64,000 nt of DNA from Petunia secreta (Eukaryota; Streptophyta; Magnoliopsida; Solanales; Solanaceae): NCBI GenBank assembly GCA_029990175.1, contig JARKIP010000017.1, positions 13,224,001 through 13,288,000 of the forward strand, given 5' to 3'. Below the pieces are notes generated by a model. It did not search any database, was not told where the DNA came from, and saw only the letters and a list, made by a program, of their open reading frames with translations. The position numbers and the translations under genes were made by a program. Below are positions 22,701 through 34,633 of this stretch, piece by piece. Each line of letters opens with the position of its first letter. Positions within the stretch are counted from its first letter, which is position 1.

Positions 22701-23059
22701 AATTGCTCATCGTGTTTCACAGATACTTCAGTTAGCTGATACCATAACTTTGCTACCTTGGGGACTAATTCGCTCATTCCTGATATTCGCTCCCTCAGGA
22801 CTCATGTCTCTATCCTAGCCATTCGCTCCATCATTTTATACCAAGTTAACTCCTCGTTGATCATGTTTACCCTAGCTACAGCCAATACTCTTCCGATTGT
22901 TGGAAAGTCTTGGGTCGACGGCCACTCACTCTGTAAGTCATTAATTCAATACGAGGTAGGATATCTAAAAAAATGATGCAGCGTTGAGGGCACTCCCTTT
23001 ACACTGTGTATCCAAGGCCGTCCAAGGATGATATCATGTGACATATCACAGGTGAGTAC

Positions 23060-23671
23060 CTAGAAGGAGGTGATGCTCATCATGCCCGGTATATGAATCG
23101 GTAGAGCTAGTTCCCCAACAAGATCTTCTCGGAGGCCATTAAAGCCGATTATCCTACATTGACTTGGCCTCATCCGATGGATTGGACCTAACTTTTGCAA
23201 CACCTTTCTCTGAATAATGTTCACATAGCTCTCTGGATCCAGCATAGCTTGCTCAATCTGAAGATTCAACACCCTTACGGGGATAGTGAGAGCGCCTCGA
23301 TGCTCTCCTTCGCCTTTCGGACTGAAAGTGATAGTGCTAAAGGTTGACATTACCTTTTCAGTCCCCCGGGCCATGACAGGTCCCGGTGTTATAAAGATCG
23401 CGTTGATATGCTGCTTGTCCCCAGAATCTGGTGCCGTCGAACGTCTCGATCATTCTTCAATCAAATCTTTGAGGTGACCCTTTTTTAGCAGATGCTCGAT
23501 TTCCAACATCAGAGCCTTGCAGTCGACCGTAGCATTACCGTTGCTACAATGGAAGTCATAATAGGTTGTTATATTCCTCCCGGTAGCTCCTTTTACGGTA
23601 GGTAGCCATCGTAATTTTGGCCCTAGTTTTGTGAAATTAATGGCAACCACTTCCACTGTGTTGACTCGCAA
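23060..23671 (-). pseudogene. T3 zinc knuckle and protease remnant
   Basis: The stretch 23450-23671 has a degenerate CCHC-type motif (YYDFHCSNGNATVDC, first Cys lost) followed by the Tat-style LMLEIEHLLKKGHL. The stretch 23060-23374 is a retropepsin fold in which the active-site region reads LDPESYVNII instead of Asp-Ser-Gly. Just left of it (about 22960-23055) is the ILGRPW linker that normally leads into reverse transcriptase. The sequence then passes straight to the RNase H-like part, and no RT motifs are found. Confidence 0.65.
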
Positions 23672-23699
23672 ATCAAAATCTCAGAAGCTGCGGTGCTCG

Positions 23700-24521
23700 G
23701 TTTGTTTTACATAGGATCCAGGTCCCTAAACATTTCCTTACTTTGCCGTTCCTGGTTGTTTCTGCATCTTTCCTTTTACTCTTCTCACATCCCCTTCTCT
23801 TTCAAGGGGCGGATTCCATCTCGTTTTCTCCGTTCAACTTCAGAGTTCTGAGGGTGTTTCGGTCCAGGTGGAGATTTTCAGTGTATCTATGATATAAGGC
23901 ACTCCATGTCGACACAGGATGTTGAGTTAGACTCCACTTCAATTCCATGGTAGCTAGCGATCCTTTGGAATTCAGGCTCTTTCCAAAAGCTACTATGGTA
24001 ATATTATCGGTGACAGGAAGAAGCTGCATGCATTACCTCTGAAATCTTTCAAGATAGTCTTTCAACAGCTCGTCATCGCGCTGCCGAATCTCAAAGATAT
24101 CCTCCATGCGCTTCTCCTGTTTACGGGCGCCAGAGTGCGCTTTCTTGAACAAGTCTTCCATCTGGGTGAATGACTTGATGGAGCCCATCGGTAGCTGAGT
24201 GTACCAAGCGAGGGCACCTTTATTCAGTGTTGAGCCGAACCATTTCACCAGAGCGGACTAGATTTCTTCTTGTCAGATATTTATGCTCTTAATGGCTTGT
24301 TAATGCGCAGCAATATGCTCATCAGATCCGTTGTTCCATCGTACTTCAAGTTATCCAGCAGGAGAAAGTGCTTTGGTATGTAGATCAATGCAGCGCTTTC
24401 TTTGTATGCATACTTATAAAACTTTTTCTTATCTACGGTGGTAACGTGAGAAGTGCACCTGGTACATTACTGACCCGATCGTCGATGGCCTTCATCTCAT
24501 TTAGGATGTCGTGAATGACAG
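23700..24521 (-). pseudogene. T3 gag, C-terminal part
   Basis: A Tat-style gag with wording such as GALAWYTQLPMGSIKSF and DIFEIRQRDDELLKDYLERF (open at 24033-24248), plus the FGKSLNSKGSLATMEL stretch (23802-24029), broken by stops. It is cut at 24521 by insertion of T1. The N-terminal continuation lies at 56175-56547, in phase once one GACAG copy is removed. Confidence 0.75.
24517..24521. repeat. Target duplication of T1, left copy (GACAG)
   Basis: Identical to 56170-56174 on the far side of T1. Both copies fall inside the T3 gag frame. Confidence 0.85.
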
Positions 24522-25032
24522 TGTGTGGGCAAAAATCCACATATTGTTACGAGGATACGAGTCCAGCTGGCGAGATAAGACGTATCCTACAAGTCATTGG
24601 GTACTGAGGATATACACCCGCTCCATGACCCAATGGCCGTTCAGGCAGCTTGGTCATAGGGCGCAGGGCACACATCCCGCCGCCTAAGGTTTACAGTCTC
24701 TTAGTTAGAGTTTAGTATACCAGCACCTTGAGTTGTAGGCCCATGGCCTTATTAGTACTTGTATTTTACCTTATTTAGGACTGGGTATCACTACTATAGA
24801 TACCCCTCCTTACATTGTATTGTACACAACATACGATTCGCCACCAAACTCGGCTACTCTCAAGGAATAATAATTACTTTTCTTTCTCCACTATTCTTGT
24901 TTATTTAGTTGTCTTTATTTTAATCTTATTTTAATCATATTTATTTACTTTTCCATCGTAATTTACTGTATTGCTTGTGACCTCATTCCTAATAAATTAT
25001 TTAACCTAGACGTACAAATTTAGAAATAAACA
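24522..25032 (+). repeat. 5' LTR of T1
   Basis: A 511-bp LTR from TGTGTGGGC to ATAAACA, with a TATA-like CTATAGATAC at 24795-24804. It matches 55667-56169 in direct orientation and 62505-62987 in inverse orientation. Confidence 0.88.
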
Positions 25033-25033
25033 G

Positions 25034-25054
25034 TTTGGCGCCCACCGTGGGGCC
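25034..25054 (+). other. Primer-binding site of T1
   Basis: TTTGGCGCCCACCGTGGGGC directly follows the LTR. This is a primer-site wording I associate with Ogre/Tat-type elements. It differs from the initiator-Met site used by B, F, G and I. Confidence 0.7.
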
Positions 25055-25094
25055 CAGGCAATTGTAGGTATCCTACGAAGGAAAAGGCGTAATC

Positions 25095-26530
25095 ATGTCT
25101 GATGAAAACAGCAGCGTTCCAAAGAACACCACGGATACGGTAGACGAGTCTGTGAAGGATCTCAGCGATCCTAGCGTCCAACAAAAGGATCCTATCGAGC
25201 AACCAAAAGATTCTTCTCATGAAACAATCCCTATTTCTAGTGATGGTGAGGACGATCAACCGTCAGGAGGTAATTCAGAGTCCAGAGGCTTCCTCTTCGA
25301 CATCCTAATAACTGCGTTTGAGTGGAACTCAAACAGAATGGCCGACGGGATATCCCAAATATTGGGAGTAATATTTGCTGGTTCGTCTCCAATGACATTG
25401 TCCCTTCGAGGACCGACGCCCACAACAACTCGCCAGCATCAGCTCCCAATGAAAGGCTTAACATGGATGCTGCTCCAGGAGGCTCATCAACAATCAGCAA
25501 CCAAGATCTTAAGGGAGCCCCTGTCATTCAGGATCTCATAAAAGAGATGACGGCTATCCACGACCAGATCGGTAACGTACCGGGTGCTCCACCCCAGGTT
25601 ACCACACTAGATGAGCAGAAGTTCTACAAACATGCTTACAAAGCAAGCACTGCGCCGCTCCGCATTCCAAAGCACTTATGCCTGCCGGATAACTTGAAGT
25701 ATGATGGAACGACCGATCCGGACGAGCGTATTCTTGTTTACTATACGGCTATGAAGAGTAACGAGATCACTGAAGAAGAAATCCAGTCTGTTCTAGTAAA
25801 GAGATTTGGCTCAACTCTAAGCAAAGGAGCCCTTGCTTACACTTAGCTACCAATGGGATCCATCAAATCATTTACTCATATGCAAGACCTATTCAAGAAA
25901 GCGCATTCTAGTGCCCTCATGTGGGAGAAGTGCATGGAAGACATCTTGGAGATACAACAACGTGATAACAAGTTGCTAAAGAATTACCTCGATAGATTTC
26001 AAAAGGAACGCATGGAGCTCTCTCCAGTCCCGGATAACATCGTTGTGGTAGCCTTCGGCAAAAGTTTGAATTCAAAGGGATCTTTAGCTACCCGAGAATT
26101 GCAATGGAGTTTGACTCAACACCCAGTGTCCACATAGAGTGCGTTACATCAGAGGTATACTTGGAACCGGATCATTCCCATAACCCTGAGGACGAGCAAA
26201 GAAAGAGACCAGGAAGCCCGTCCCAAGAAGGTGAGGGGGATTGTAGAAGAGTGAAGCCAAACGTTCAAAATCAAGCAGGCACCGGGCGGCAGAATAATTC
26301 TCGAGCGTCCGGATCCCAGGAGAAGCGGACTGAACCTCGAAATTTCAGGGACTTTGGTCTTCATGTCAATGTTGTGGACCTAGTCGCCCACTACTTTGGT
26401 AGACTGGGCCCAGGGTCCGATGGCCACCTAACGCGAAAGGGTCTATAGGAAGAAACAAAATTCCCTATTGTGATTTCCATCGCAGTGGGGGCCATGAAAT
26501 GGTCGATTGCAACGCCTCTTGATGATCGAG
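25095..26530 (+). pseudogene. T1 gag
   Basis: Starts MSDENSSVPKNTTDTV, with an acidic N-terminus, then Tat-style gag: the LPDNLKYDGTTDPDERI stretch, then GSIKSFTHMQDLFKKAHS and the LEIQQRDNKLLKNYLDRFQ stretch. Stops at about 25844 and 26135 and frameshifts (for example near 25290-25330) break it. A zinc-knuckle relic (YCDFHRSGGHEMVDC) lies near 26465-26510. Confidence 0.75.
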
Positions 26531-27246
26531 ATTGATCATTTACTAAAGAAAGGACATCTCAAAGAGGTATTTGAAGAAGGGCCCCATCATTTTAATGGTC
26601 ACGAGTCTGTGAACCTAAGACCATCAACGCAATCTTACTGGACGAATGGCTAGACATGGCTCCGGGTACTGCAATGACTGGGATAATATTCAGGTCCATC
26701 TAGTCTGACCTGATGGAGAAAAGAGACCAACAAGGTGACCTTTTTATACCTGTGGAAGTATCTGACGTAAATATCTAGCAGGCTCTTATCAATATAGGGA
26801 GTATTATTAATATTATTCAGAGGTATTTGTTGCAGAAGTTCAACCATTGTCCTCAAATATCCTCAAGTACTTGGAACATAATGGGTTTCAACAGAATCCG
26901 GGAAGCGTCCACTAGAGAACTAGCTCTACTGGTTCACATACCAGGTGTGACGAGCACAACCACTTTTCAGGTGATGAATTGAACTCTCTCCTATTAGTTA
27001 ATCCTGGGACGACCATGGATAAACGAAGTCAGGGGAGTGCCATCAACACCTAATCAGGTCTTCAAGTACCCAAACCTGCACGGGGTCGCCGACTTACGAG
27101 GTGAGCAGCCTCTCCCTAAGGAATGTCGCCTTACCTCAGACGGAATAACATCCGTCGAGGTGGAAGTTATTGAGACCATGAGCAAGAGGTTAGAGTGGAA
27201 CTCAGCGAACTGCAGGATCGACTGGCGGCAATGGATCAACTAGTCC
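26531..27246 (+). pseudogene. T1 protease remnant and RT-less linker
   Basis: A broken frame resembling retropepsin (about 26740-26960), in which the active-site position reads LINIGSIINII. Then come the ILGRPW-type linker (about 27005) and a Glu/Arg-rich segment (VEVIETMSKRLEWNSANC, 27155-27210). Normally the RT domain follows this linker. Here the frame passes to the RNase H-like part, as in T3. Confidence 0.6.
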
Positions 27247-28500
27247 AGAGAGTGACTTAATTGGTTTGTAAACTCTCTGCGGTGTTGGAGAAGCAAGGAG
27301 GACCCCTGTGGTTAATAAAATGTTATTTGACAATAGCTCGGACGAACACACAACTCATATCGATTTCAGTGATAACCAAACCAGAGACAGGTGAGCACCT
27401 ATTGTTATATGTTTCACTATCTGAGATAGACTGGAATGCGATCCTTGTACAAGAAAGAACGGGAAGCAGTTTCCCATAATACGCAAGCAGGATGCCGTAG
27501 TGCGTAGACAAATTCTTGCCCTTTCCGCTCTAGTTCATAGGAACTGTGGTAATGGCCACATGAGAGTTGTGCTCATACTTTTAGGAACACTCAGTCAGTT
27601 TAGTCTCTTCCACATCGGTACGAGCCATTTTGTCTAAACCCGGTCTGTCAAAAGATATGGCAAAGTGGGCTGAAGAGTTGGGAGAGTACGACGTCACTTA
27701 ACAACCCCACTCAGATGTCAAGTCGCAGGTGTTGGAAGGTTTTACCTTAGATTTTGCAGAAGAATTGGAACGGAAGGCTGAAGAGTCACTCAGGAATGAA
27801 GTAGTGATCGAGTACGGCTATTGGGAGATTCGCACATGAGTGAATCCCAACAGGGAAGAGGTTGATATGTGGATCAGAACGCCGTCTGAAATGGTATACC
27901 ATCGAGTCACAAAATCCGAAGACAATGAAGAAGAGTGTGAAGCTATAATTCAAGCTCTTGACTTAGCCTACACACTGGGGGGCCAGGGAGATCAGCCTAT
28001 ACAACAAATCAAAGCTGATGGTTAATTAACTAAAGGAAATCTTCATAACGAGGACATCTGCGAGCCAGATCAAAAGAAGAAAATCGGGGCAATCCTGAAA
28101 AAATTTTGTGCTTGGGAGTTCATCTACCAAGAAGAGATCTCAGGAAATGCTGAAGCATCCGAGAATTTGTACGATTGGCAGACGATAATTGAGCTAACCC
28201 TGACAAGCCTGATGAATCTTGAAGTTTCAGATACAGGATCTTTCCTAAGGCAGTGTGATGCATTGGTCAACTATCTGAGCTAAGGAGATCTTCTCGAATA
28301 CAAAGAATAAAGCATTCACGTGCAGAAACAGGCAGTTCACTATTGCTTGATCAGCGAGAGGTTGTACCACAAGGTCGTCAGTGACCCGGGGGATGACTTC
28401 AAGGTTCAGCACCCTTAAACAAGGAAGCCCAACCTAACACCCTCGAATCTTTCGCGATCAAACATGAAGTACCTTAGCTTGAGAAGGAATTTACTTTGCT
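27247..28500 (+). pseudogene. T1 RNase H-like and linker remnant, unit 1
   Basis: Contains ITKPETGEHLLLYVSLSEID (27380-27440), a stretch like the RT-RNase H connection of Tat elements. Then come an RNase H-like core ending EECEAIIQALDLAY (27925-27975) and the QKQAVHYCLI linker near 28325-28355. Stops interrupt it. No integrase follows before the Mutator-like insertion at 28511. Confidence 0.65.
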
Positions 28501-28510
28501 TATGTTATTT
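28501..28510. repeat. 10-bp target duplication of the Mutator-like element, unit 1
   Basis: TATGTTATTT, repeated exactly at 29607-29616. Confidence 0.9.
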
Positions 28511-29606
28511 GGCAAAATACATACTTTAGTACCTTAACTTGTCCCGAAAACACAGTTACACACCTTAACTTTGCGGGCGACCTAAGACCCCCCTTAACAA
28601 AATTAGAGTGATATTTATACAAACCTAAAGGATGACATGGCAGAGAGAGATATTAAAAGCGAGTGAGATACTAATTATTGAGCAAATCCAACACGTGTCA
28701 ACTTTCTATTGGCTATTATATAAGCTAATTAGTCTTAATTATTTGTATCTTTTTTCTTTTCCTTTTCTTCTTCAACTTAATTCTCTCTCCTCCTCTTTTC
28801 TATCTCCACCACCTAAACACCATTTCCACCACCCACCTTCATCCAAAATCCAAAAAATTAACAGAAAAAACAAACTTTTTGGCCCCCAAAAATGAATCTT
28901 GATCTAGAATATCCTTGTGCAAACTAACTCCTTTAATTTTCAAGTACCCATACATCTTCTCCACTTTTCCCTTTAACCCAACTTTCCACACAACCACCCC
29001 TCCCCCGCCACTAACCTCCGCCCACCCTGCTACCACGTTATCATCATCAATGGCTTCCATCAAAGCCTTCTGAATTTTCTCGAAATGTTTAATTATTTCA
29101 ATCTTTTCACCTTTCATTAAAATTATTTAAACAAAACTTCTTCACGAAATATTCGCCTTCGAATTCGGCTATGGCATTTTCGGTTTTAAGCCCGAGGAGT
29201 TGGAACACTCGGGTTATGATTTGAAGAAGTTCGATTTGGGGTGGTGTAGATACTTATGTGTGTCGATGAAAATGGAAAATATTGATGAGGTGTAGGGAGG
29301 TGGAGTTGAGTGGAGAAGAAGGAGAAAAAAAGAAATACTAAATGAATATAAAAAAAAAAACAGGTGTAATATATTGATAAATATTGTAAAAAAAAGTGAA
29401 AAGGAATTAAAATCTTGGTGTAGCTGATGTGGCCTAATAGTGGGGCGAGTAAGGAGCACTCTCTGTAGTGCAACTGGTTATATGTGTCTCAAGTGTATGA
29501 TAATATCACTCTGATTTTGTTAAGGGGGGTCTTAGGTCGCCCGCAAAGTTAGGGTGTGTAACTGTGTTTTCGGGACAAGTTAAGGTACTAAAGTATGTAT
29601 TTTGCC
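28511..29606. mobile_element. Mutator-like non-autonomous DNA transposon, unit 1
   Basis: A 1096-bp element with terminal inverted repeats of about 104 bp (28511-28614 and 29503-29606), ends GGCAAAATAC and GTATTTTGCC, and a 10-bp target duplication. Long inverted repeats with a 9-11 bp duplication are the hallmark of Mutator-like elements. It encodes no transposase. An unrecognised 92-residue frame on the minus strand (28839-29117) could be captured host sequence or chance. Confidence 0.88.
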
Positions 29607-29616
29607 TATGTTATTT

Positions 29617-30520
29617 CCTTTAAATTACAGAATTTTCATACTATTTGGACATGTTACGGGTTTTCACCCACAATATCCTAGGCCCTGCACCTTTATTAAT
29701 AAAACTACAACTATAGTCAGTTTTTTACAAATTTAGATCCATCTACGATCCAACTATTCATAGCCCCGGCCAAACCTAATTTGAAGTAATACACTCACTT
29801 TTTGCTACAAAAAATAGAGTACAGTACTCGCTTAGAGCTAGACCACGTCAAGCTCAAACACCAGCCATTAATTGAGCATTGATCTTGTTAAATCAACAAT
29901 TGCACCTACACGCTGATGGGAACACCTGTCCGCGTAGTGTCAGAAAGTCTTAAATACTCGAGTAACTAAGGGAAGACATTTTGTCTCAGAATGCAAAAGG
30001 ACCATAATGACACGGGCTAAAGTCGTCCCCTTGTGGGCGCAAAAAACCATCGGCTATGGATGCAACCCAGTCGTCATCTATCGGTGCACAACGGACGTAA
30101 TTTCTCAAGGCAAGCACACTGGCACATGTCCTTAAACAACTAGAACAGTAAGGACGACCGGAAGCCATTTAATATATAGGTGCACAAACATGCTGCTTGC
30201 TCACACATTACGAAATGCATAATAACACAAGTACGTATGAAATATTGATGAACGCTTGTTTCATTAATAACAAACAGCCCGTAGGCTCATAATATACATT
30301 TAGTTCTTCCTAAATACAACACTTGCTTATAACAATTGTAGAAAAACAAAGGAAAAGGAAGACTAAAAACAAAGAGCTCCTCAGGATTAATATGGCTGTA
30401 GATCCTTCATCTGGATTGTAGCTAGCGGCCGTAAACAGTCCGGAGTTTATCTATTCTTTTTTGCAGTTTAAGATATGTTGGCCCGAGCATTTCCTAGCAT
30501 CATACGGCCACTGAAACAGC
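29617..30520 (+). other. T1 non-coding internal region, unit 1
   Basis: About 900 bp after the Mutator-like insertion without a frame I can assign. A plus-strand stretch near its end (30470-30520, MLARAFPSIIRPLKQPE) may be a remnant of the T1 3' ORF. Confidence 0.45.
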
Positions 30521-30522
30521 CA

Positions 30523-31775
30523 GAGAGTGACTTAATTGGTTTGTCAACTCTCTGCGGTGTTGGAGAAGCAAGGAGGACCCTTGTGGTTAATACAATGTTA
30601 TTTGACAATAGCTCGGACGAACACACAACTCATATAGATTTCAGTGATAACCAAACCAGAGACAGGTGAGCACCTATTGTTATATGTTTCACTATCTGAG
30701 ATAGCCTGGAATGCGGTCCTTGTACAAGAAAGAACGGGAAGCAGTTTCCCATAATACGCAAGCAGGATGCCGTAGTGCGTAGACAAATTCTTGCCCTTTC
30801 CGCTCTAGTTCATAGGAACTGTGGTAATGGCCACATGAGAGTTGTGCTCATACTTTTAGGAACACTCAGTCAGTTTAGTCTCTTCCACACCGGTACGAGC
30901 CATTTTGTCTAAACCCGGTTTGTCGAAAGATATGGCAAAGTGGGCTGAAGAGTTTGGAGAGTACGACGTCACTTAACAACCCCACTCAAATGTCAAGTCG
31001 CAGGTGTTGGAAGGTTTTACCTTAGATTTTGCAGAAGAATTGGAACAGAAGGCTGAAGAGTCACTCAGGAATAAAGTAGTGATCGAGTACGGCTATTGGG
31101 AGATTCGCACATGAGTGAATCCCAACAGGGAAGAGGTTGATATGTGGATCAGAACGCCGTCTGAAATGGTATACCATCGAGTCACAAAATCCGAAGACAA
31201 TGAAGAAGAGTGTGAAGCTATAATTCAAGCTCTTGACTTAGCCTACACACTGGGGGGCCAGGGAGATCAGCCTATACAACAAAACAAAGCTGATGGTTAA
31301 TCAACTAAAGGAAATCTTCATAACGAGGACATCTGCGAGCCAGATCAAAAGAAGAAAATCGGGGCAATCCTGAAAAACTTTTGTGCTTGGGAGTTCATCT
31401 AACAAGAAGAGATCTCAGGAAATGCTGAAGCATCCGAGAATTCGTACGATTGGCAGACGATAATTGAGCTAACCCTGACAAGCCTGATGAATCTTGAAGT
31501 TTCAGATACAGGATCTTTCCTAAGGCAGTGTGATGCATTGGTCAACTATCTGAGCAAAGGAGATCTTCTCGAAGACAAAGAATAAAGCATTCACGTGCAG
31601 AAACAGGCAGATCACTATTGCTTGATCAGCGAGAGGTTGTACCACAAGGTCGTCAGTGACCCGGGGGATGACTTCAAGGTTCAGCACCCTTAAACAAGGA
31701 AGCCCAACCTAACACCCTCGAATCTTTCGCGATCAAACATGAAGTACCTTAGCTTGAGAAGGAATTTACTTTGCT
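30523..31775 (+). pseudogene. T1 RNase H-like and linker remnant, unit 2
   Basis: Duplicate of 27247-28500 with the same stops and a few further substitutions. EECEAIIQALDLAY lies near 31200-31250. Confidence 0.65.
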
Positions 31776-31785
31776 TATGTTATTT

Positions 31786-32881
31786 GGCAAAATACATACT
31801 TTAGTACCTTAACTTGTCCCGAAAACACAGTTACGCACCTTAACTTTGCGGGCGACCTAAGACTCCCTTTAACAAAATTAGAGTGATATTTATACAAACC
31901 TAAAGGATGACATGGCAGAGAGAGAAATTAAAAGCGAGTGAGATACTAATTATTGAGCAAATCCAACACGTGTCAACTTTCTATTGGCTATTTTATAAGC
32001 TAATTAGTCTTAATTATTTGTATCTTTTTTCTTTTCCTTTTCTTCTTCAACTTAATTCTCTCTCCTCCTCTTTTCTATCTCCACCACCTAAACACCATTT
32101 CCACCACCCACCTTCATCCAAAATCCAAAAAATTAACAGAAAAAACAAACTTTTTGGCCCCCAAAATTGAATCTTGATCTAGAATATCCTTGTGCAAACT
32201 AACTCCTTTAATTTTCAAGTACCCATACATCTTCTCCACTTTTCCATTTAACCCAACTTTCCTCACAACCACCCCTCCCCCGCCACTAACCTCCGCCCAC
32301 CCTGCTACCACGTTATCATCATCAATGGCTTCCATCAAAGCCTTCTGAATCTTCTCGAAATGTTTAATTTTTTCAATCTTTTCACCTTTCATTAAAATTA
32401 TTTAAACAAAACTTTTTCACGAAATATTCGCCTTCGAATTCGGCTATGGCATTTTCGGTTTTAAGCCCGAGGAGTTAGAACACTCGGGTTATGATTTGAA
32501 GACGTTCGATTTGGGGTGGTGTAGATAATTATGTGTGTCGATGAAAATGGAAGATATTGATGAGGTGTAGGGAGGTGGAGTTGAGTGGAGAAGAAGGAGA
32601 AAAAAAGAAATACTAAATGAATATAAAAAAAAAACAGGTGTAATATATTGATAAATATTGTAAAAAAAAAGTGAAAAGGAATTAAAATCTTAGTGTAGCT
32701 GATGTGGCCTAATAGTGGGGCGAGTAAGGAGCACTCTCTGTAGTGCAACTGGTTATATGTGTCTCAAGTGTATGATAATATCACTCTGACTTTGTTAAGG
32801 GGGGTCTTAGGTCGCCCGCAAAGTTAGAGTGTGTAACTGTATTTTCGGGACAAGTTAAGGTACTAAAGTATGTATTTTGCC
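31786..32881. mobile_element. Mutator-like non-autonomous DNA transposon, unit 2
   Basis: Duplicate of 28511-29606, offset 3275, flanked by TATGTTATTT at 31776-31785 and 32882-32891. It was copied with the surrounding DNA rather than inserted separately. Confidence 0.88.
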
Positions 32882-32891
32882 TATGTTATTT

Positions 32892-33797
32892 CCTTTAAAT
32901 TACAGAATTTTCATACTATTTGGACATGTTACGGGTTTTCACCCACAATATCCTAGGCCCTGCATCTTTATTAATAAAACTACAACTTTAGTCAGTTTTT
33001 TACAAATTTAGATCCATCTACGATCCAACTATTCATAGCCCCGGCCAAACCTAATTTGAAGTAATACACTCACTTTTTGCTACAAAAAATAGAGTACAGT
33101 ACTCGCTTAGAGCTAGACCACGTCAAGCTCAAACACCAGCCATTAATTGAGCATTGATCTTGTTAAATCAACAATTGCACCTACACGCTGATGGGAACAC
33201 CTGTCCGCGTAGTGTCAGAAAGTCTTAAATACTCGAGAAACTAAGCGAAGACATTTTGTCTCAGAATGCAAAAGGACCATTATGACACGGGCTAAAGTCG
33301 TCCCCTTGTGGGTGCAAAAAACCATCTGCTACGGATGCAACCCAGTCGTCATCTATCGGTGCACAGCGGACGTAATTTCTCAACGCAAGCACACTGGCAC
33401 ATGTCCTTGAACAACTAGAACAGTAAGGACGACCGGAAGCCATTTAATATCTAGGTGCACAAACATGCTGCTTGCTCACACATTACGAAATGCATAATAA
33501 CACAAGTACGTATGAAATATTGATGAACGCTTGTTTCATTAATAACAAACAGCCCGTAGGCTCATAATATACATTTAGTTCTTCCTAAATACAACACTTG
33601 CTTATAGCAATTGTAGAAAAACAAAGGAAAAGGAAGACTAAAAACAAAGAGCTCCTCAGGATTAATATGGTTGTAGATCCTTCATCTGGATTGTAGCTAG
33701 CGGCCGTAAACAGTCCGGAGTTTATCTATTCTTTTTTGCAGTTTAAGATATGTTGGCCCGAGCATTCCCTAGCATCATACGGCCACTGAAACAGCCA
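32892..33797 (+). other. T1 non-coding internal region, unit 2
   Basis: Duplicate of 29617-30520. The T1 sequence then runs on to 33859, where element F begins. Confidence 0.45.
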
Positions 33798-33859
33798 AAG
33801 CCCGTCTACTCTATCAAAGCAAGCGATCTCAGAAGCACCTGAGCACAGGCCTGACCTTC

Positions 33860-34618
33860 TGATGCGGCCTGTGTCCGTACTGATCAAGTGTTCTACCCAT
33901 CGAGGCCAGGGACACGAAATCAAGCCAAGCTTTTGCATGATGTTCACATCCTGCTGACGTGGCTCGGAGAAAGGAAGCTGAGTGGCCGAGCTCGAGATAT
34001 GAAAGCTACATCTGCAAACTCAAGCCCTATAATGGAAGTGACAGAATGTTGATCATTGACATCGATCGATGAGCGATCTAAGGGCTACAACTACGCCAGA
34101 GGCAAGAGAGCATCTGATTTCACTTTACCGAGGCTGAGCAACCGAACATATGTCAAAAGCACCCGAGCACTTAACTTTGGCCCTGCGTGGCCTTATTATA
34201 TTGGTCGACTATGACAATTTACTAGTTTACCCTTGGGGCTGCCTATATAACCCCTTAGCATAGTTTATTTGAGACATCTATTTTATTTTGAATATTGAAT
34301 GATAAGCCGAGTGCTTTGTGTCTCCGCCGTGAGTCGAGCCCCATCGTGGGAATTGTTAAAGAAGTTGTGTCAATCGGTGGATTCCGTTTGAATATTTTCT
34401 TCTTTGATCATAATTTGCAAGAAGTTTGTTGACTTCTTGAGGATTGTTTCCTAGTTTTAGGTGATTTTTTGTCTTTCACGCCGAGTGGCCCCAAGACTTG
34501 TTCCTTGGATTCATTCAGATTGAAGCTTAGATTTGTCTAGCTTCTATCTTTATTTTGTTTATTTTACTTTCTGTTGTTCTTATTCAGTTGCTAAGCTTAT
34601 TCAAGTTAGCTTGCACCA
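33860..34618 (+). repeat. 5' LTR of element F
   Basis: A 759-bp LTR matching 53795-54557. TATATAA lies at 34254-34260 as a likely core promoter. The start TGATGCGGCC is aligned to TGATGAAGCC in the 3' copy. Confidence 0.82.
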
Positions 34619-34621
34619 TAT

Positions 34622-34633
34622 TGGTATCAGAGC
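34622..34633 (+). other. Primer-binding site of element F
   Basis: TGGTATCAGAGC, initiator methionine tRNA type, a few bases after the LTR end. Confidence 0.9.

Larger units (their letters stand above)
27246..30520 (+). repeat. Tandem duplication, unit 1 (3275 bp)
   Basis: Direct repeat of 30521-33797 with constant offset 3275. It contains the T1 RNase H-like remnant, the Mutator-like element and a T1 non-coding stretch. The junction between units is at CCA, which both edges share. Confidence 0.9.
30521..33797 (+). repeat. Tandem duplication, unit 2 (3275 bp)
   Basis: Second copy of 27246-30520, including the Mutator-like element with both its target duplications. The duplication therefore postdates that insertion. 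The copies differ by scattered substitutions. Confidence 0.9.

Noticed and set aside
29186..29473. Minus-strand 95-residue ORF in the Mutator-like element
   Set aside because: It is rich in Phe, His, Thr and Ser from AT-rich repeats, and its second copy is due only to the segment duplication.
33855..33859. Target duplication for element F
   Set aside because: CCTTC on the left and TCTCT on the right do not match. The LTR ends are otherwise clear, so the duplication has diverged or the right end was altered.
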